A stretch of DNA of 64,000 nucleotides from the NCBI GenBank assembly GCA_016713365.1, contig JADJPG010000004.1, positions 1 through 64,000 on the forward strand, given 5' to 3'. This document shows positions 1 through 8,867 of the stretch, piece by piece. The DNA is from Verrucomicrobiota bacterium (GTDB taxonomy: Bacteria > Verrucomicrobiota > Verrucomicrobiia > Limisphaerales > JADJPG01). The notes under the pieces were generated by a model. That model did no database searches, had not been told where the DNA came from, and worked only from the letters and a program-made list of their open reading frames with translations. The first letter of the stretch is position 1; the number at the start of each line of letters is the position of its first letter. Position numbers and translations under genes: made by a program.

Positions 1-966
1 GACATGCCGTTCAACAAGGAGTTCGGGAATTTCGGCAACAGCAACGCGATTCGCAAAGAGTTCTGGCGCGAGACGCCGGAGGCGCGACGCGAGGTGTTGT
101 TACCGTTTCTCTGGGGCACGGTGGCGAAACAGGGCCAGCTCTGGGGCAATCGCGAGAAGGGCAGCGAAGTGCGCGTGTCGAACGGGCGGAATTTTTCCTA
201 TCCCGGTTACAACGAGTTTCTTACCGGCTACGCGGACCCGAAGATCGACAGCAACGACAAGATGCTCAACGCGAACACCAACGTCTTCGAGTGGCTGCAT
301 GGCAAGCCGGAGTTCCGTGGACGCGTCGCCGCGTCGGTGAACTGGGATGTGTTGCCGTGGATTCTCAATGCGCCACGCGCTGGGTTTCCGGTTTGGAGCA
401 GCTTCAAAGTTCCAGAGGGAACGGAGCGCATGTCCGTGCCATCCGCTCTGACCGAAATGGTCGAGCGCGGGCAGACCATCTGGTCTGGCGTCTCGCTCGA
501 CACTTTCGTCGGGTATGCGGCGAAGCACGCGGTGCGCACGATCAAACCGCGCGCGATGTACGTTTCGTTCGGCGAGACGGATGACTGGGCGCATGAAGGC
601 AACTACGAGCGTTACCTGCGCGGCGCGTACGAATTCGATCGCTTCATCGGCGAACTGTGGGCGCTGACGCAATCAATCCCCGAGTATCGCGGCACGACGA
701 CATTCGTCATTAGCGTGGATCACGGGCGTGGTCCCGCGCCGGTCGCGTGGAAGAATCACGGCAAGGAAATCGTGGACTCAGCCTACATGTGGTTTGCCGT
801 GCTCGGGCCGGATACTGCGGCGCTTGGCGAGCGGAGCAACACGCCGCCGATCCGGCAGGCGCAAATTGCGGCCACGGTCGGTGCGTTCGTCGGACAGAAT
901 TTTCACGGCGCGTTCCCGCAAAGCGCACCGCCGATCGTGGAAGTGGTCGGCACGAAGCGGCCTTAA
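1..966 (+). CDS. Alkaline-phosphatase-superfamily hydrolase, C-terminal part
   Basis: The frame is open at the window edge, so this is the 3' part (at least 320 residues) of a longer gene; the ATG at 4 is probably internal. The fold family is suggested by metal-site style motifs: an Asp/His pair in SFGETDDWAHEGNY, then SVDHGRG and NHGKE near the C-terminus, as in type I phosphodiesterases, phosphoglyceromutases and sulfatases. The substrate cannot be told. The stop lies 12 bases before pheT on the same strand, so the two may be co-transcribed although no functional link is obvious. A periplasmic or secreted location is possible but the N-terminus is not visible. Confidence 0.6.
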   Translation, partial: DMPFNKEFGNFGNSNAIRKEFWRETPEARREVLLPFLWGTVAKQGQLWGNREKGSEVRVSNGRNFSYPGYNEFLTGYADPKIDSNDKMLNANTNVFEWLHGKPEFRGRVAASVNWDVLPWILNAPRAGFPVWSSFKVPEGTERMSVPSALTEMVERGQTIWSGVSLDTFVGYAAKHAVRTIKPRAMYVSFGETDDWAHEGNYERYLRGAYEFDRFIGELWALTQSIPEYRGTTTFVISVDHGRGPAPVAWKNHGKEIVDSAYMWFAVLGPDTAALGERSNTPPIRQAQIAATVGAFVGQNFHGAFPQSAPPIVEVVGTKRP

Positions 967-978
967 TTTTTTACGGAC

Positions 979-3518
979 ATGAAAGTCACCCTGAACTGGC
1001 TCAAGCAATACGTTGATTTCAACTGGTCGCCCGAGGAACTCACCGAGCGGCTCACCATGCTCGGCCTCGAAGTCGAGGGCGTGCAGAAGCTCGGCGGCGA
1101 ATTCACCGGCATCGTCGTGGCGCAGGTCATCACGCGCGACAAACATCCGAATGCCGACAAGCTTTCCGTCTGCCGCGTGAACGACGGCGCCGGAGAGCGC
1201 CAGATCGTTTGTGGCGCGCAGAACTTCAAGGCCGGGGACAAGGTCCCGCTCATCCTTCCCGGCGCGTCGCTGCCGATGAAGCCCGGCGACAAGGAGCCGT
1301 TCACCATCAAGGTTGGGAAGATCCGCACCGTGGAATCGCACGGCATGATGTGTTCGCCAGCGGAGCTGGGCCTGCCGGATCAAGTGGATGGCCTGCTGAT
1401 TCTCCGTGAGGACGCGAAGGTTGGGCAGCCGTTCGCCGAGTATCTCGGCCGCGCGGGCAGTGACGTGATTTACGATCTCGAAGTCACGCCGAACCGGCCG
1501 GACTTGAACAGCGTCATCGGCATCGCGCGCGAGATTGCGGCGTTGACGGGAAACCCGCTCAAACTTCCGGATGTGTCGGTCGCCAGCGGTCCCGCTTCCG
1601 TGGCTGGCGCCGCGGCGGGAACGGCCGTGGACAGTTACGTCGCCGTGCGCGTGGATGAGCCGGAGCTTTGCCCGCGTTACACTGCGCGCGTGGTGACGGG
1701 CGTGAAGATCGGTCCGAGCCCGGACTGGCTGCGCACGACACTGGAGAAGGTCGGCATTCGCAGCATCAACAACGTGGTCGACGTCTCGAACTACGTGATG
1801 CTCGAAATTGGCCAGCCCCTGCACACGTTCGACTATCATCTCATTGGCAAGGGCGCGAGCGGCAAGCCCACCATCGTGGTGCGCCGCGCGACCGAGGGAG
1901 AGAAGTTCAAGACACTCGACGGACAGGAACGCGCGTTGACCGCCGAGAACCTGCTCATCGCCGACGAACAACGCGGCATCGCGCTCGCGGGCGTGATGGG
2001 CGGGTTGAACACGGAAATTAACGACTCGACGAGGGACGTGCTCATCGAGAGCGCTTACTTCAAGTCGACGAATATCCGTCGCACCAGCAAGGCGCTCGGT
2101 CTGCGCAGCGAATCCAGCTACCGCTTCGAGCGCGGCTGCGACATCGGCATCGCAGACTGGGCAAGCCGCCGTTGCGCGCAGCTCATTCTCGAAACCGCCG
2201 GTGGTCAGCTCGTGCCCGGCGCGGTGGACGCGTGCGCGGTCGAGATCAAGCCGAAGGAAGTCACGCTCCGTCACTACAAGGCGAGCGAGCTGATTGGCGT
2301 GATGGTGCCGACGGACGAACAGATTCGTCATCTCGAAAGTCTCGGCCTGCGACGCAAGGACGCTGGTGGCGCCGCGCGCGTGCCGTTCGTGGATGCGAGC
2401 GTGGACACGACGACGCTGCTGAAGAAGGACGTCATCCAGTCCAAGGACGACCACGGCACGACGTTCCTTGTTCCGACCTGGCGCGTGGACATCAAGGGCG
2501 AAGTCGATCTTATCGAAGAAGTCGCGCGGCTTTACGGCGTGGACAAGATTCCGAGCACGCCGCCGCGCGGCGCTATCGGTACGAACACGTTCGATGCGGT
2601 GTACGATCAGATCGCTGAAGCGCGTCGCCTGTTTTCCGGCATGGGCTTGAGCGAAGCCACGGGCCAGACGTTGATCGCGGATGCCGCGGCGAAACTCGCG
2701 GTCGCGCCCGAATCTCTCGTGATGCTGGCGAATCCGCTGAGCAGCGACATGAACGCGCTGCGTCCGTCGCTGCTGCCGGGCTTGCTCGATTCGCTCCGGC
2801 ACAATGTCAGCCGCAAGAATTACGACGCGGCCTTGTTCGAAGTCGGACGCGTGTTCATCAACGTGAACGGCCAGACGAAGGAGGAGCGTCGCGTGGCCAT
2901 CGCGTTGACCAGGCCAGCGCGCTGAACTTCTGGAGCGGCGACGACCGCGACGCGAAGTTCGACGTTTACGATCTCAAGGGTCTGCTCGAAGAGTTCCTCG
3001 AACAGTTCGGCCTGCGCGGTGTTGGTTTCAACCGTCGCGCCGAGAGCACGTCGTTACTGCTGGAGTCCGCGACGATCGCGCTCGGCGGCAAGCTGGTGCT
3101 CGGTGAGATGGGACAACTCCTTCCGACTCTGGCGAAGAAGTATGACCTTCGCGACGCCGTGTTCCTCGCCGAGCTGAACCTCGATCAACTGCTCGCACGC
3201 CGGAATGCTACGAAGTCGTTCAAGGCGCTGCCGCAGTTCCCGAGCATCCGTCGCGACGTGGCGATGCTGGTCGGCGAAGCGGTGACGCACGATGCCGTGC
3301 TCGATGTGGTGAAGAAGGCGAAGCCGGCGAACCTGGAGAACGTGGAGCTGTTCGATGTCTTCCGCGGCAAGAACGTGCCCGAAGGCCAGAAGAGCGTGGC
3401 CTACGCGTTCACCTATCGCGCTGCCGACAAAACGCTGACCGACCCCGAAGTCAACGCCGCCCACGACAAACTCGTCGCCGACTTCAAACAGAAGCTGCAG
3501 GCGGCGGTGCGGGAGTAA
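979..3518 (+). CDS. pheT: Phenylalanine--tRNA ligase beta subunit (one apparent frameshift)
   Basis: Beta chain of the (alpha-beta)2 PheRS that charges tRNA-Phe in the cytoplasm. Seen in order: N-terminal MKVTLNWLKQYV, the tRNA-binding OB fold (about residues 40-150, with HPNADKLSVCRV), the B3/B4 editing region, the B5 region, the catalytic-like core, and a C-terminal FDX-ACB domain beginning at FPSIRRDVAML. About 846 residues after correction, normal for the family. The first frame stops at 2923-2925, but the sequence continues without a stop in the frame that reads ALNFWSGDDRDAKFDVYDLK from 2919 to 3518. A net loss of one base near 2908-2922 explains this. pheS is not adjacent in the window. 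The gene is essential, so a sequencing error is more likely than a real mutation. Confidence 0.93.
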
Positions 3519-3522
3519 CGAC

Positions 3523-3696
3523 GCCTCGCGGAGCGAGGCCATGATGGTAGCCGTGGGCTTCAGCCCACGGACTTGATCACAAATCCTTCCTTGTCGCGGA
3601 GCGACGATTGATGTCTGGACTCCTTTCAAGAGCTTTTCATGCGTCGCTCCGCGACGCGTTTCTCCTCCACCGTGGGCGAAGCCCACGGCTACCATC
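3523..3696. repeat. REP/BIME-like cluster of nested palindromes
   Basis: Five perfect hairpins lie right after the pheT stop: 3523-3539 (7-bp stem, GGA loop), 3551-3570 (8-bp stem CCGTGGGC, TTCA loop), 3593-3605 (5-bp stem, GGA loop), 3641-3657 (7-bp stem, TCC loop) and 3670-3688 (8-bp stem CCGTGGGC, GAA loop). The flanks 3543-3558 and 3677-3696 mirror each other (GATGGTAGCCGTGGGC against its reverse complement), as do the inner GTCGCGGAGCGACG and CGTCGCTCCGCGAC units. This is two REP-like units in opposite orientation, a BIME layout. Such elements are usually mobilised by RAYT transposases; none is in the window. It may also act as a transcription stop for pheT. Confidence 0.8.
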
Positions 3697-3822
3697 GCAG
3701 CGCCCCGGGATGTAGGTCGCGAGTGGTGTGGGGCTTGATGGCGTCACCGTCTCAGTGCCCATGCGTTATCTGCACAATTTTTCGGCTCAACGCATGGTGG
3801 TTTATTCCGATGCCTTGGGTGA

Positions 3823-4026
3823 ATGAACGTCAGTGGATTAGGTCCGGCATCACTTTTCGACAGCGTGCTGCAAGCGCAGGCGTTGCGCGACGAGATCGGC
3901 GTTCGCCTGCTGGAGAAGTCGCAGGACGTGGCGACGCAGCAGGGTGCGGCGATGGTTCAATTGCTGGAACAGGCTGGACAGCCTTTATCGCGCGCGAGCG
4001 GGCAGCTGCTGGATGCTTACGCCTGA
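3823..4026 (+). CDS. YjfB-like small protein (putative motility protein family)
   Basis: A 67-residue protein starting MNVSGLGPASLFDSVLQAQ, with a central helix ending in QGAAMVQLLEQ. The pattern MxVSxL..., then a helical segment and a glutamine-rich turn before MxxLLE, matches the YjfB family of short proteins annotated as putative motility proteins; the biochemical role of that family is not established. Length fits the family. There is no strong Shine-Dalgarno sequence. It stands alone between the hairpin cluster and a convergent minus-strand operon, with no flagellar genes in the window. Confidence 0.6.
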   Translation: MNVSGLGPASLFDSVLQAQALRDEIGVRLLEKSQDVATQQGAAMVQLLEQAGQPLSRASGQLLDAYA

Positions 4027-4134
4027 ACGCACTTCGAAAGCTCCAAACCTTCTGGGAGACGGCGTAATGAGGCTTGGGTTTTTCTATATTTGAGTCTCGT
4101 CACCTCGACTCCTACCAGATTCTGACGGCGCGCC

Positions 4135-4512
4135 TCACTGAGGAGGTCGCATTTCCACCAATCTTCGCAGTCGTATTCCAAACTCGTGGGCCAGAGCGCT
4201 CATGGCTTCGGCTTCCGCCGGGGGCAACTGTCGCTGGCAGTTGAAATCCCAGAGTCCCAGCCAGAGCTCGAAATGCTGTGGCTCGATGCCGATGCGGAGA
4301 TGCGCGGCGCCGAAGCCGCCGGAGTAGCGGGATGGGCCGCCGGTTTGCAGCGCCCAGAACTCGCCGATTTTCGCGAGGTGCGCGGGCCAGTCGTGAATGC
4401 GAGCGTTGAAGATTGGTCCGAGCACCGAGTGCTGCCGGACATCCGCGTAAAAGGTGCGCAGCAGTTCCGCGATGCCGGTGTGGCCGCCGAGACGTTCGTA
4501 GAGAGTGGACAT
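4135..4512 (-). CDS. Truncated haemoglobin, group III-like
   Basis: A 125-residue 2/2 globin. Seen: MSTLYERLGGHTGIAELLRT at the start, FYADVRQHSVLGPIFNARI, then DWPAHLAKIGEFW, which resembles the group III signature around helices B to E, and LRIGIEPQHFELWLGLW, containing the likely proximal haem His (HF). Members of the family bind O2, NO or related ligands in the cytoplasm. The ATG begins one base after the stop of the tail-sheath gene (TGA-C-ATG), so it is the last gene of a coupled three-gene unit with a HerA-like ATPase and the sheath protein. Such a partner set is unusual for a globin. Confidence 0.85.
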   Translation of the reverse strand: MSTLYERLGGHTGIAELLRTFYADVRQHSVLGPIFNARIHDWPAHLAKIGEFWALQTGGPSRYSGGFGAAHLRIGIEPQHFELWLGLWDFNCQRQLPPAEAEAMSALAHEFGIRLRRLVEMRPPQ

Positions 4513-4513
4513 G

Positions 4514-5683
4514 TCAGGAGGAAGTTTGAATGGCGAACTTGAGCACGACGAATTCCGCTGGCTTCAGCGGAGCGAAGCCGACTTCGAAAATGAGCCGTCC
4601 GCTGGCGACATCATCAGCGGACATCGTCGCGCGATCGCATTTCACAAAGTAGGACTTGGCTGGAGTGTTGCCTTGGAAGGCGCCCTGACGGAAGAGCTGG
4701 TTCAAGAAGGCGCCGACGTTCAGACGGATGTTCGCCCAGAGCGGTTCGTCGTTCGGTTCGAACACGGCCCACGGTGTGCCGCGTTCAATGCTTTCCTGAA
4801 GGAAGAGTGCGAGCCGCCGAACGGGAATGTATTTCCACTCGGACGCGAGCGAGTCGGCTCCCATCGTGGTGCGTGAGCCCCAGATGACGTGCCGTGACTG
4901 TGGTTGATTTCGCAGGCAGTTCACACCGAGTGGATTCAACAAATCTTGATCACGGTCGGTGATTGCGACGGACAAGTCGTTGACGCCCGTCAAAGTTGCT
5001 TCGGTGCCGGCGGGCGCTTTCCACACGCCACGCTGACTGTCCGTGCGCGCGAAAACTCCGGCGATGGCGCCGCACGCGGGAAAGGTTTCAATGGCGCCGG
5101 CCCTTAGCGGATTCGAGTAGCGGAGCCGGGGGAAGTAAACGGCGGCGTTCGCGCTCCGCAGGGGAGTGGACTGCATCGCGGTTCTGGCGTCGCTTGCGGA
5201 CGTCCAGCGGCTGTCGCTGTCGAGAATTAGACAGGCGCGGCGTTCTGCACACAACGCGGCGGCGGCTTCGGCGACGGTATCGTCGACATTCTGGTAGGCG
5301 TTGTAGGGCGGGAGGCAGAGCAGGTTGAACGAATCGGCTTTCAGCAAGGCGTAGAGTCCCGCGCGCTTCTTGCGATGTGTCGCGCCAATCAGGTCGGTGG
5401 ATTTCAACTGCCCACCGCGACCAACGCGGATGACGAGCGCCTCGGAGCCGCCATTGAGAAAGAAGTCGCGGACGGCGAATCCGAGAAAGCTGCGCAACCA
5501 GAGCCCGCCGAAGAGCCGCTCAAAGTCTCCGAAGCTGTGGACTTTGGTGGGCAGATTGTATTTGCCGCGGCGGGTGGTGCCGACGAACGCGGTCACCGCG
5601 GTGGCAACGCCGGGAATGGGATGAATGCCCGAGGATCGTTCCTCGATGTAAATGCCGGGAGCGATGTACTCCGGCGTGCTCAT
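4514..5683 (-). CDS. Contractile tail sheath protein (phage/eCIS type)
   Basis: 389 residues. The N-terminus YIAPGIYIEERSSGIHPIPG followed by VATAVTAFVGTTRRG is the typical start of phage and extracellular contractile-injection sheath proteins. Later blocks GVFARTDSQRGVWKAPAGT, WGSRT and RRLALFLQESIERGTPWAVF are the conserved C-terminal sheath domain, ending in the FAIQTSS strand. These proteins polymerise around an inner tube and contract. Length fits a compact eCIS-type sheath. Its ATG overlaps the stop of the HerA-like gene (ATGA at 5680-5683). No tube, baseplate, spike or AAA+ assembly gene is near, so it is a solitary sheath in this window; other components could be elsewhere in the genome. 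Confidence 0.88.
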   Translation of the reverse strand: MSTPEYIAPGIYIEERSSGIHPIPGVATAVTAFVGTTRRGKYNLPTKVHSFGDFERLFGGLWLRSFLGFAVRDFFLNGGSEALVIRVGRGGQLKSTDLIGATHRKKRAGLYALLKADSFNLLCLPPYNAYQNVDDTVAEAAAALCAERRACLILDSDSRWTSASDARTAMQSTPLRSANAAVYFPRLRYSNPLRAGAIETFPACGAIAGVFARTDSQRGVWKAPAGTEATLTGVNDLSVAITDRDQDLLNPLGVNCLRNQPQSRHVIWGSRTTMGADSLASEWKYIPVRRLALFLQESIERGTPWAVFEPNDEPLWANIRLNVGAFLNQLFRQGAFQGNTPAKSYFVKCDRATMSADDVASGRLIFEVGFAPLKPAEFVVLKFAIQTSS

Positions 5684-7207
5684 CGACGGCGACCTCCGCC
5701 GAAGATGGAGCCGAGCAGGCCGCGGACGATCTCGCGTCCGACGGAGCTACCGATCGTTCTTACCGCGCTCTTCGCCATCGTGGTGGCGAGTGATTCCGGT
5801 TCGCGTCCTCCGCGCGGACGTGGCGCTGAACCGCCGCCCAAACCCGATAGAAGCGAGCCGAAGAATCCGCCTGATTCCGAGCCAGCTGGAGCGGGTGCAG
5901 TGGACGCTGCAGGCGGCTGGCGCTGGGCGTGCGCGCTCTTCAACTTCTCGTAGGCGGACTCGCGATCAACGGCTGTTTCGTACGCGCCGTACACGAGCGA
6001 GGAGCGGATGAGTTGCTGGCGTTGTTGCGGATTGATGGGACCGATCTGGCTGCGCGGCGGGCAGATGAAGGCGCGTTCCACGATGCCTGGCTGGCCGCGT
6101 TCATCAAGCAGGGAGACGAGCGCTTCGCCGACGGCGAGCTCGGTCAACGCGGTTTCGGTATTGAGCTTTGGGTTGGTGCGGAAGGTTTCCGCGGCGCTGC
6201 GGACGGCCTGCTGATCGCGGGGCGTGAACGCGCGCAGGGCGTGCTGCACGCGATTGCCGAGCTGGCCGAGGACGTTGTCCGGAATATCGCGCGGATTCTG
6301 GGTGACGAAGTAAACGCCGACGCCTTTCGAGCGAATGAGGCGGACGACTTGCTCTATCTTCTCCAGCAATGGCGGCGGCGTATCAGCGAAGAGGAAGGTG
6401 AGCTTCGTCGAAGAAGAAGACGAGTTTCGGCTTCGGGAGATCGCCGGCCTCGGGCAACCGCTCGAAGAGCTCGGAGAGAAGCCAGAGCAGAAACGTGGAG
6501 TAAACCTTCGGCGCCTGCATGAGGCGATCGGCGCTGAGGATGTTCACGAAGCCGCGTCCGGCGGAATCGGTTTGCAGCAAGTCATCGAGGTTTAGCGCGG
6601 GTTCGCCGAAGAACTTGTCTGCGCCTTGATCGTCGAGAGCAAGCAGATTGCGCTGGATGGCGCCGATGCTGGCGGCGGAGATGGTCCCGTATTCAGTGGT
6701 GAACTGCGCGGCGTTGTCGCCGACGAATTGGAGCATCGCACGCAGATCCTTCGAGTCGAGCAGCAGCAGTCCGTTTTCGTCCGCGATGCGGAAGACAAGG
6801 CTGAGGACGCCGGCCTGCGTGTCGTTCAGCTGGAGCAGGCGGCTGAGAATGAGCGGGCCGAGCTCGCTGATCGTCGCCCGCACGGGATGGCCGTTCTCAC
6901 CGAACACATCCCAGAACGTGACGGGGCAACCGCCGAAGGTGAACCCGTCGAGTTTCAGTTGCTTGATGCGTTCCTGAACCTTCGGCGAAGTGCCACCGGG
7001 CTGGCTGATTCCGGCGAGGTCACCTTTCACATCGGCCATGAACACCGGCACGCCCAGCTGGCTGAAATGTTCGGCGAGCACCTGCAGCGTGATGGTCTTG
7101 CCAGTGCCGGTTGCGCCGGCGATCAGGCCGTGGCGATTGGCCATTTGCGGGAGGAGAAAAGTATCGGAAACGCCTTTGGCGAGCAGGATGGGCGACGAGT
7201 TACTCAT
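5680..7207 (-). CDS. HerA-like (DUF853 type) ATPase, one apparent frameshift
   Basis: Start chosen at 7207 (MSNSSPILLAKGVSDTFLLP) because it directly precedes the family N-terminus; the frame stays open further upstream. Walker A is GATGTGKT, followed by VFMADVKGDLAGIS; Walker B is KLVFFFDEAHLL; a sensor-like VTQNPRDIPDNVLGQLGNR and the arginine-rich HALRAFTPRDQQAVR block come after. This is the helicase HerA C-terminal-like/DUF853 family (YjgR type), hexameric cytoplasmic ATPases of uncertain role. The frame breaks at about 6394-6399: one base removed there turns HLPLR-stop into HLLFADTPPPLLEKIEQ and joins the two halves. The C-terminal tail is low-complexity Gly/Arg/Pro. Overlaps the sheath start by ATGA. 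Confidence 0.85.
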
Positions 7208-7318
7208 GGCTGAACGTATGTTTTTTGTTCGCGGTTCGCTGATACGGAGTGCGCGTGCAACTGTTCTGGCCGAGCGCGCCGGGTGCCGCAAGCTGAGACT
7301 TTGTCGGTGTTCGACTGG

Positions 7319-8515
7319 CTACTTCGAACCGGACGCGTCGGACTTGGCCGCGCGCCACGCTGCATTGCGTTCGGCGATGAGGCGGAGAAGGGGAGCGCGG
7401 GAGTTGTCGGAGCTCACATTCCAATCAGCGGATTGTCCATCGAAGTCGTAAACCCACAGGGCGGCCAGCGGAACCTGGTGGGTTTCGATGGCTTCGAGCC
7501 ATTGACGAAACTGCGCGAGGGATTCGGCCGTCAGCGCACCTGGTACGCCGAATTCTCCGATGAAGAGAGGCTTCTTTGCGGTGCGTGTGGCATCGACGGC
7601 CCACGGCAGGCTGGCGAGATCATTGGTGCTGTAGAGACGGCCGCTGAGGGATTCGATGGGCGATGGGTTATCGGCCAGCAACATCTCACGCCATTGAGGG
7701 GCGGAATCGCGGCCCCAGCGTTTTTCGTGTTTCTGATGCCACGCGGTGGGTCGGGGGAAGGCGTTGCCGCTGAGGATAAGGCGCTGCGGATCGTGGCGGC
7801 GAACTTCTTTGGCGAATTCTGTCAGCGCGATACGAATCATGTCGTGGGAGAGTTCGTCGCGTTTCGAGCGCGAGCTGGCCGTGCCGAGCGAGGGGTGAAC
7901 GGGCGGACGATGTTGCGCGGCATTCGGAAGGTCGGCGGGGAGATTGAATTCGTTGCCGAATTCCCACGCCCAGATGGCCGGAGAATCTTTGAAGCGTGTG
8001 ACGACTTCGCGCGTGTAGCGGCGCATGAAGTCGATGGTAAGGCTGGAAGGATTGCCCCACTGGTCGAGCGGTTCGTCGACGAGGTCAGAGATCGTTGCTT
8101 GGTGCCAGAAGAGGGACGGAATCAGGCCGATGCGATGTTTCTCGGCGATGTTCACGACGGAGGCGAGGCGGGTGAAATATTCGGAGCGATTGGTTTGGTA
8201 GAGCGCCCAGTCGACCGGCCAGTAGCCGCACGCGGCGAAGCGGGCGAAGGGAATTCCGTTGGTTGCCAGCGCGCGAAAGGCTGGATCGATGCTGCGTGCC
8301 GGTGTGGAGCTCAGGGACCGGACGAAGGCGTCGTAGTAATTCACGCCGATGCCGCGAAAGGGTTTGCCGCGAAGCTGCAGTGTCCCGTCGCCGGAGGTGG
8401 TGAGGCCGGGAGGTTCAGCGGCGATCCCCGAGGCGACCATTGACAGGATCAGCGCCACTCGGATCACGAGAGGAAGCATGCACGGGCTGGTTCGATTGTT
8501 TGCGAGGCCGTTCAT
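7319..8515 (-). CDS. Secreted GH5-like glycoside hydrolase
   Basis: About 398 residues from the chosen ATG at 8515 (MNGLANNRTS), which gives a signal peptide with the hydrophobic run LPLVIRVALILSMVASGIAA; ATGs at 8479 and 8530 are alternatives. The frame is open up to 8866 but that stretch looks like promoter region. Motifs typical of clan A (beta/alpha)8 cellulase/mannanase-like enzymes: GVNYYDAF, RFAACGYWP, AWEFGNEFN with the candidate acid/base Glu189, and LFIGEFGVPG with the candidate nucleophile Glu321. The substrate (beta-mannan, glucan or other) cannot be assigned. Stands alone, divergent from the chemoreceptor. Confidence 0.78.
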   Translation of the reverse strand: MNGLANNRTSPCMLPLVIRVALILSMVASGIAAEPPGLTTSGDGTLQLRGKPFRGIGVNYYDAFVRSLSSTPARSIDPAFRALATNGIPFARFAACGYWPVDWALYQTNRSEYFTRLASVVNIAEKHRIGLIPSLFWHQATISDLVDEPLDQWGNPSSLTIDFMRRYTREVVTRFKDSPAIWAWEFGNEFNLPADLPNAAQHRPPVHPSLGTASSRSKRDELSHDMIRIALTEFAKEVRRHDPQRLILSGNAFPRPTAWHQKHEKRWGRDSAPQWREMLLADNPSPIESLSGRLYSTNDLASLPWAVDATRTAKKPLFIGEFGVPGALTAESLAQFRQWLEAIETHQVPLAALWVYDFDGQSADWNVSSDNSRAPLLRLIAERNAAWRAAKSDASGSK

Positions 8516-8867
8516 TTCATTCGAGTCCATCGATGTGGAAAACCAGACGTCTCGAGGTTCAGTGGGATTCGTTCCGGTTAAGTTTTTGTCCCGGACCATC
8601 GGCTGAAGCGTTTGGCAAAAGTGGTTGGCGCCAAACATTTTTTGCTCTCGGGAAAATGCGTATCGCGCCTTAATTGCCATGGAGATCCTGCCGTTAACAA
8701 CTTTGTCGGCTGGCGGAATGTCCGCAGCCGCTTTCCCGGGCGGGCATCGGTGGCTCGCAAGTGAAGGCACAATTGAAACGACACGCTTTGGCGCGTGGTT
8801 TTGGTTGTGCCTTTTTTCTTTGGGAGAGCCAGTCGCATGAATGGTCCGTGGATAGCAACAACGCACT
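8516..8867. other. Divergent intergenic region between GH5-like gene and chemoreceptor
   Basis: About 350 bases between two divergently transcribed genes, so it should carry both promoters. I see a short perfect palindrome TTGGCGCCAA at 8625-8634, next to another TTGGC at 8612, but no convincing promoter, terminator or riboswitch. The minus-strand frame is open here, yet the translation shows no recognisable domain. Confidence 0.4.

Noticed and set aside
778..2802. Long open frame on the minus strand over pheT
   Set aside because: Arg/His/Ala-rich translation without domains, opposite a certain pheT; a codon-bias shadow.
2908..2925. Programmed frameshift in pheT
   Set aside because: No slippery heptamer or stimulatory structure seen and the family has none; an indel is simpler.
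8625..8634. TTGGCGCCAA palindrome as operator
   Set aside because: Too short and GC-typical to call without a second copy.
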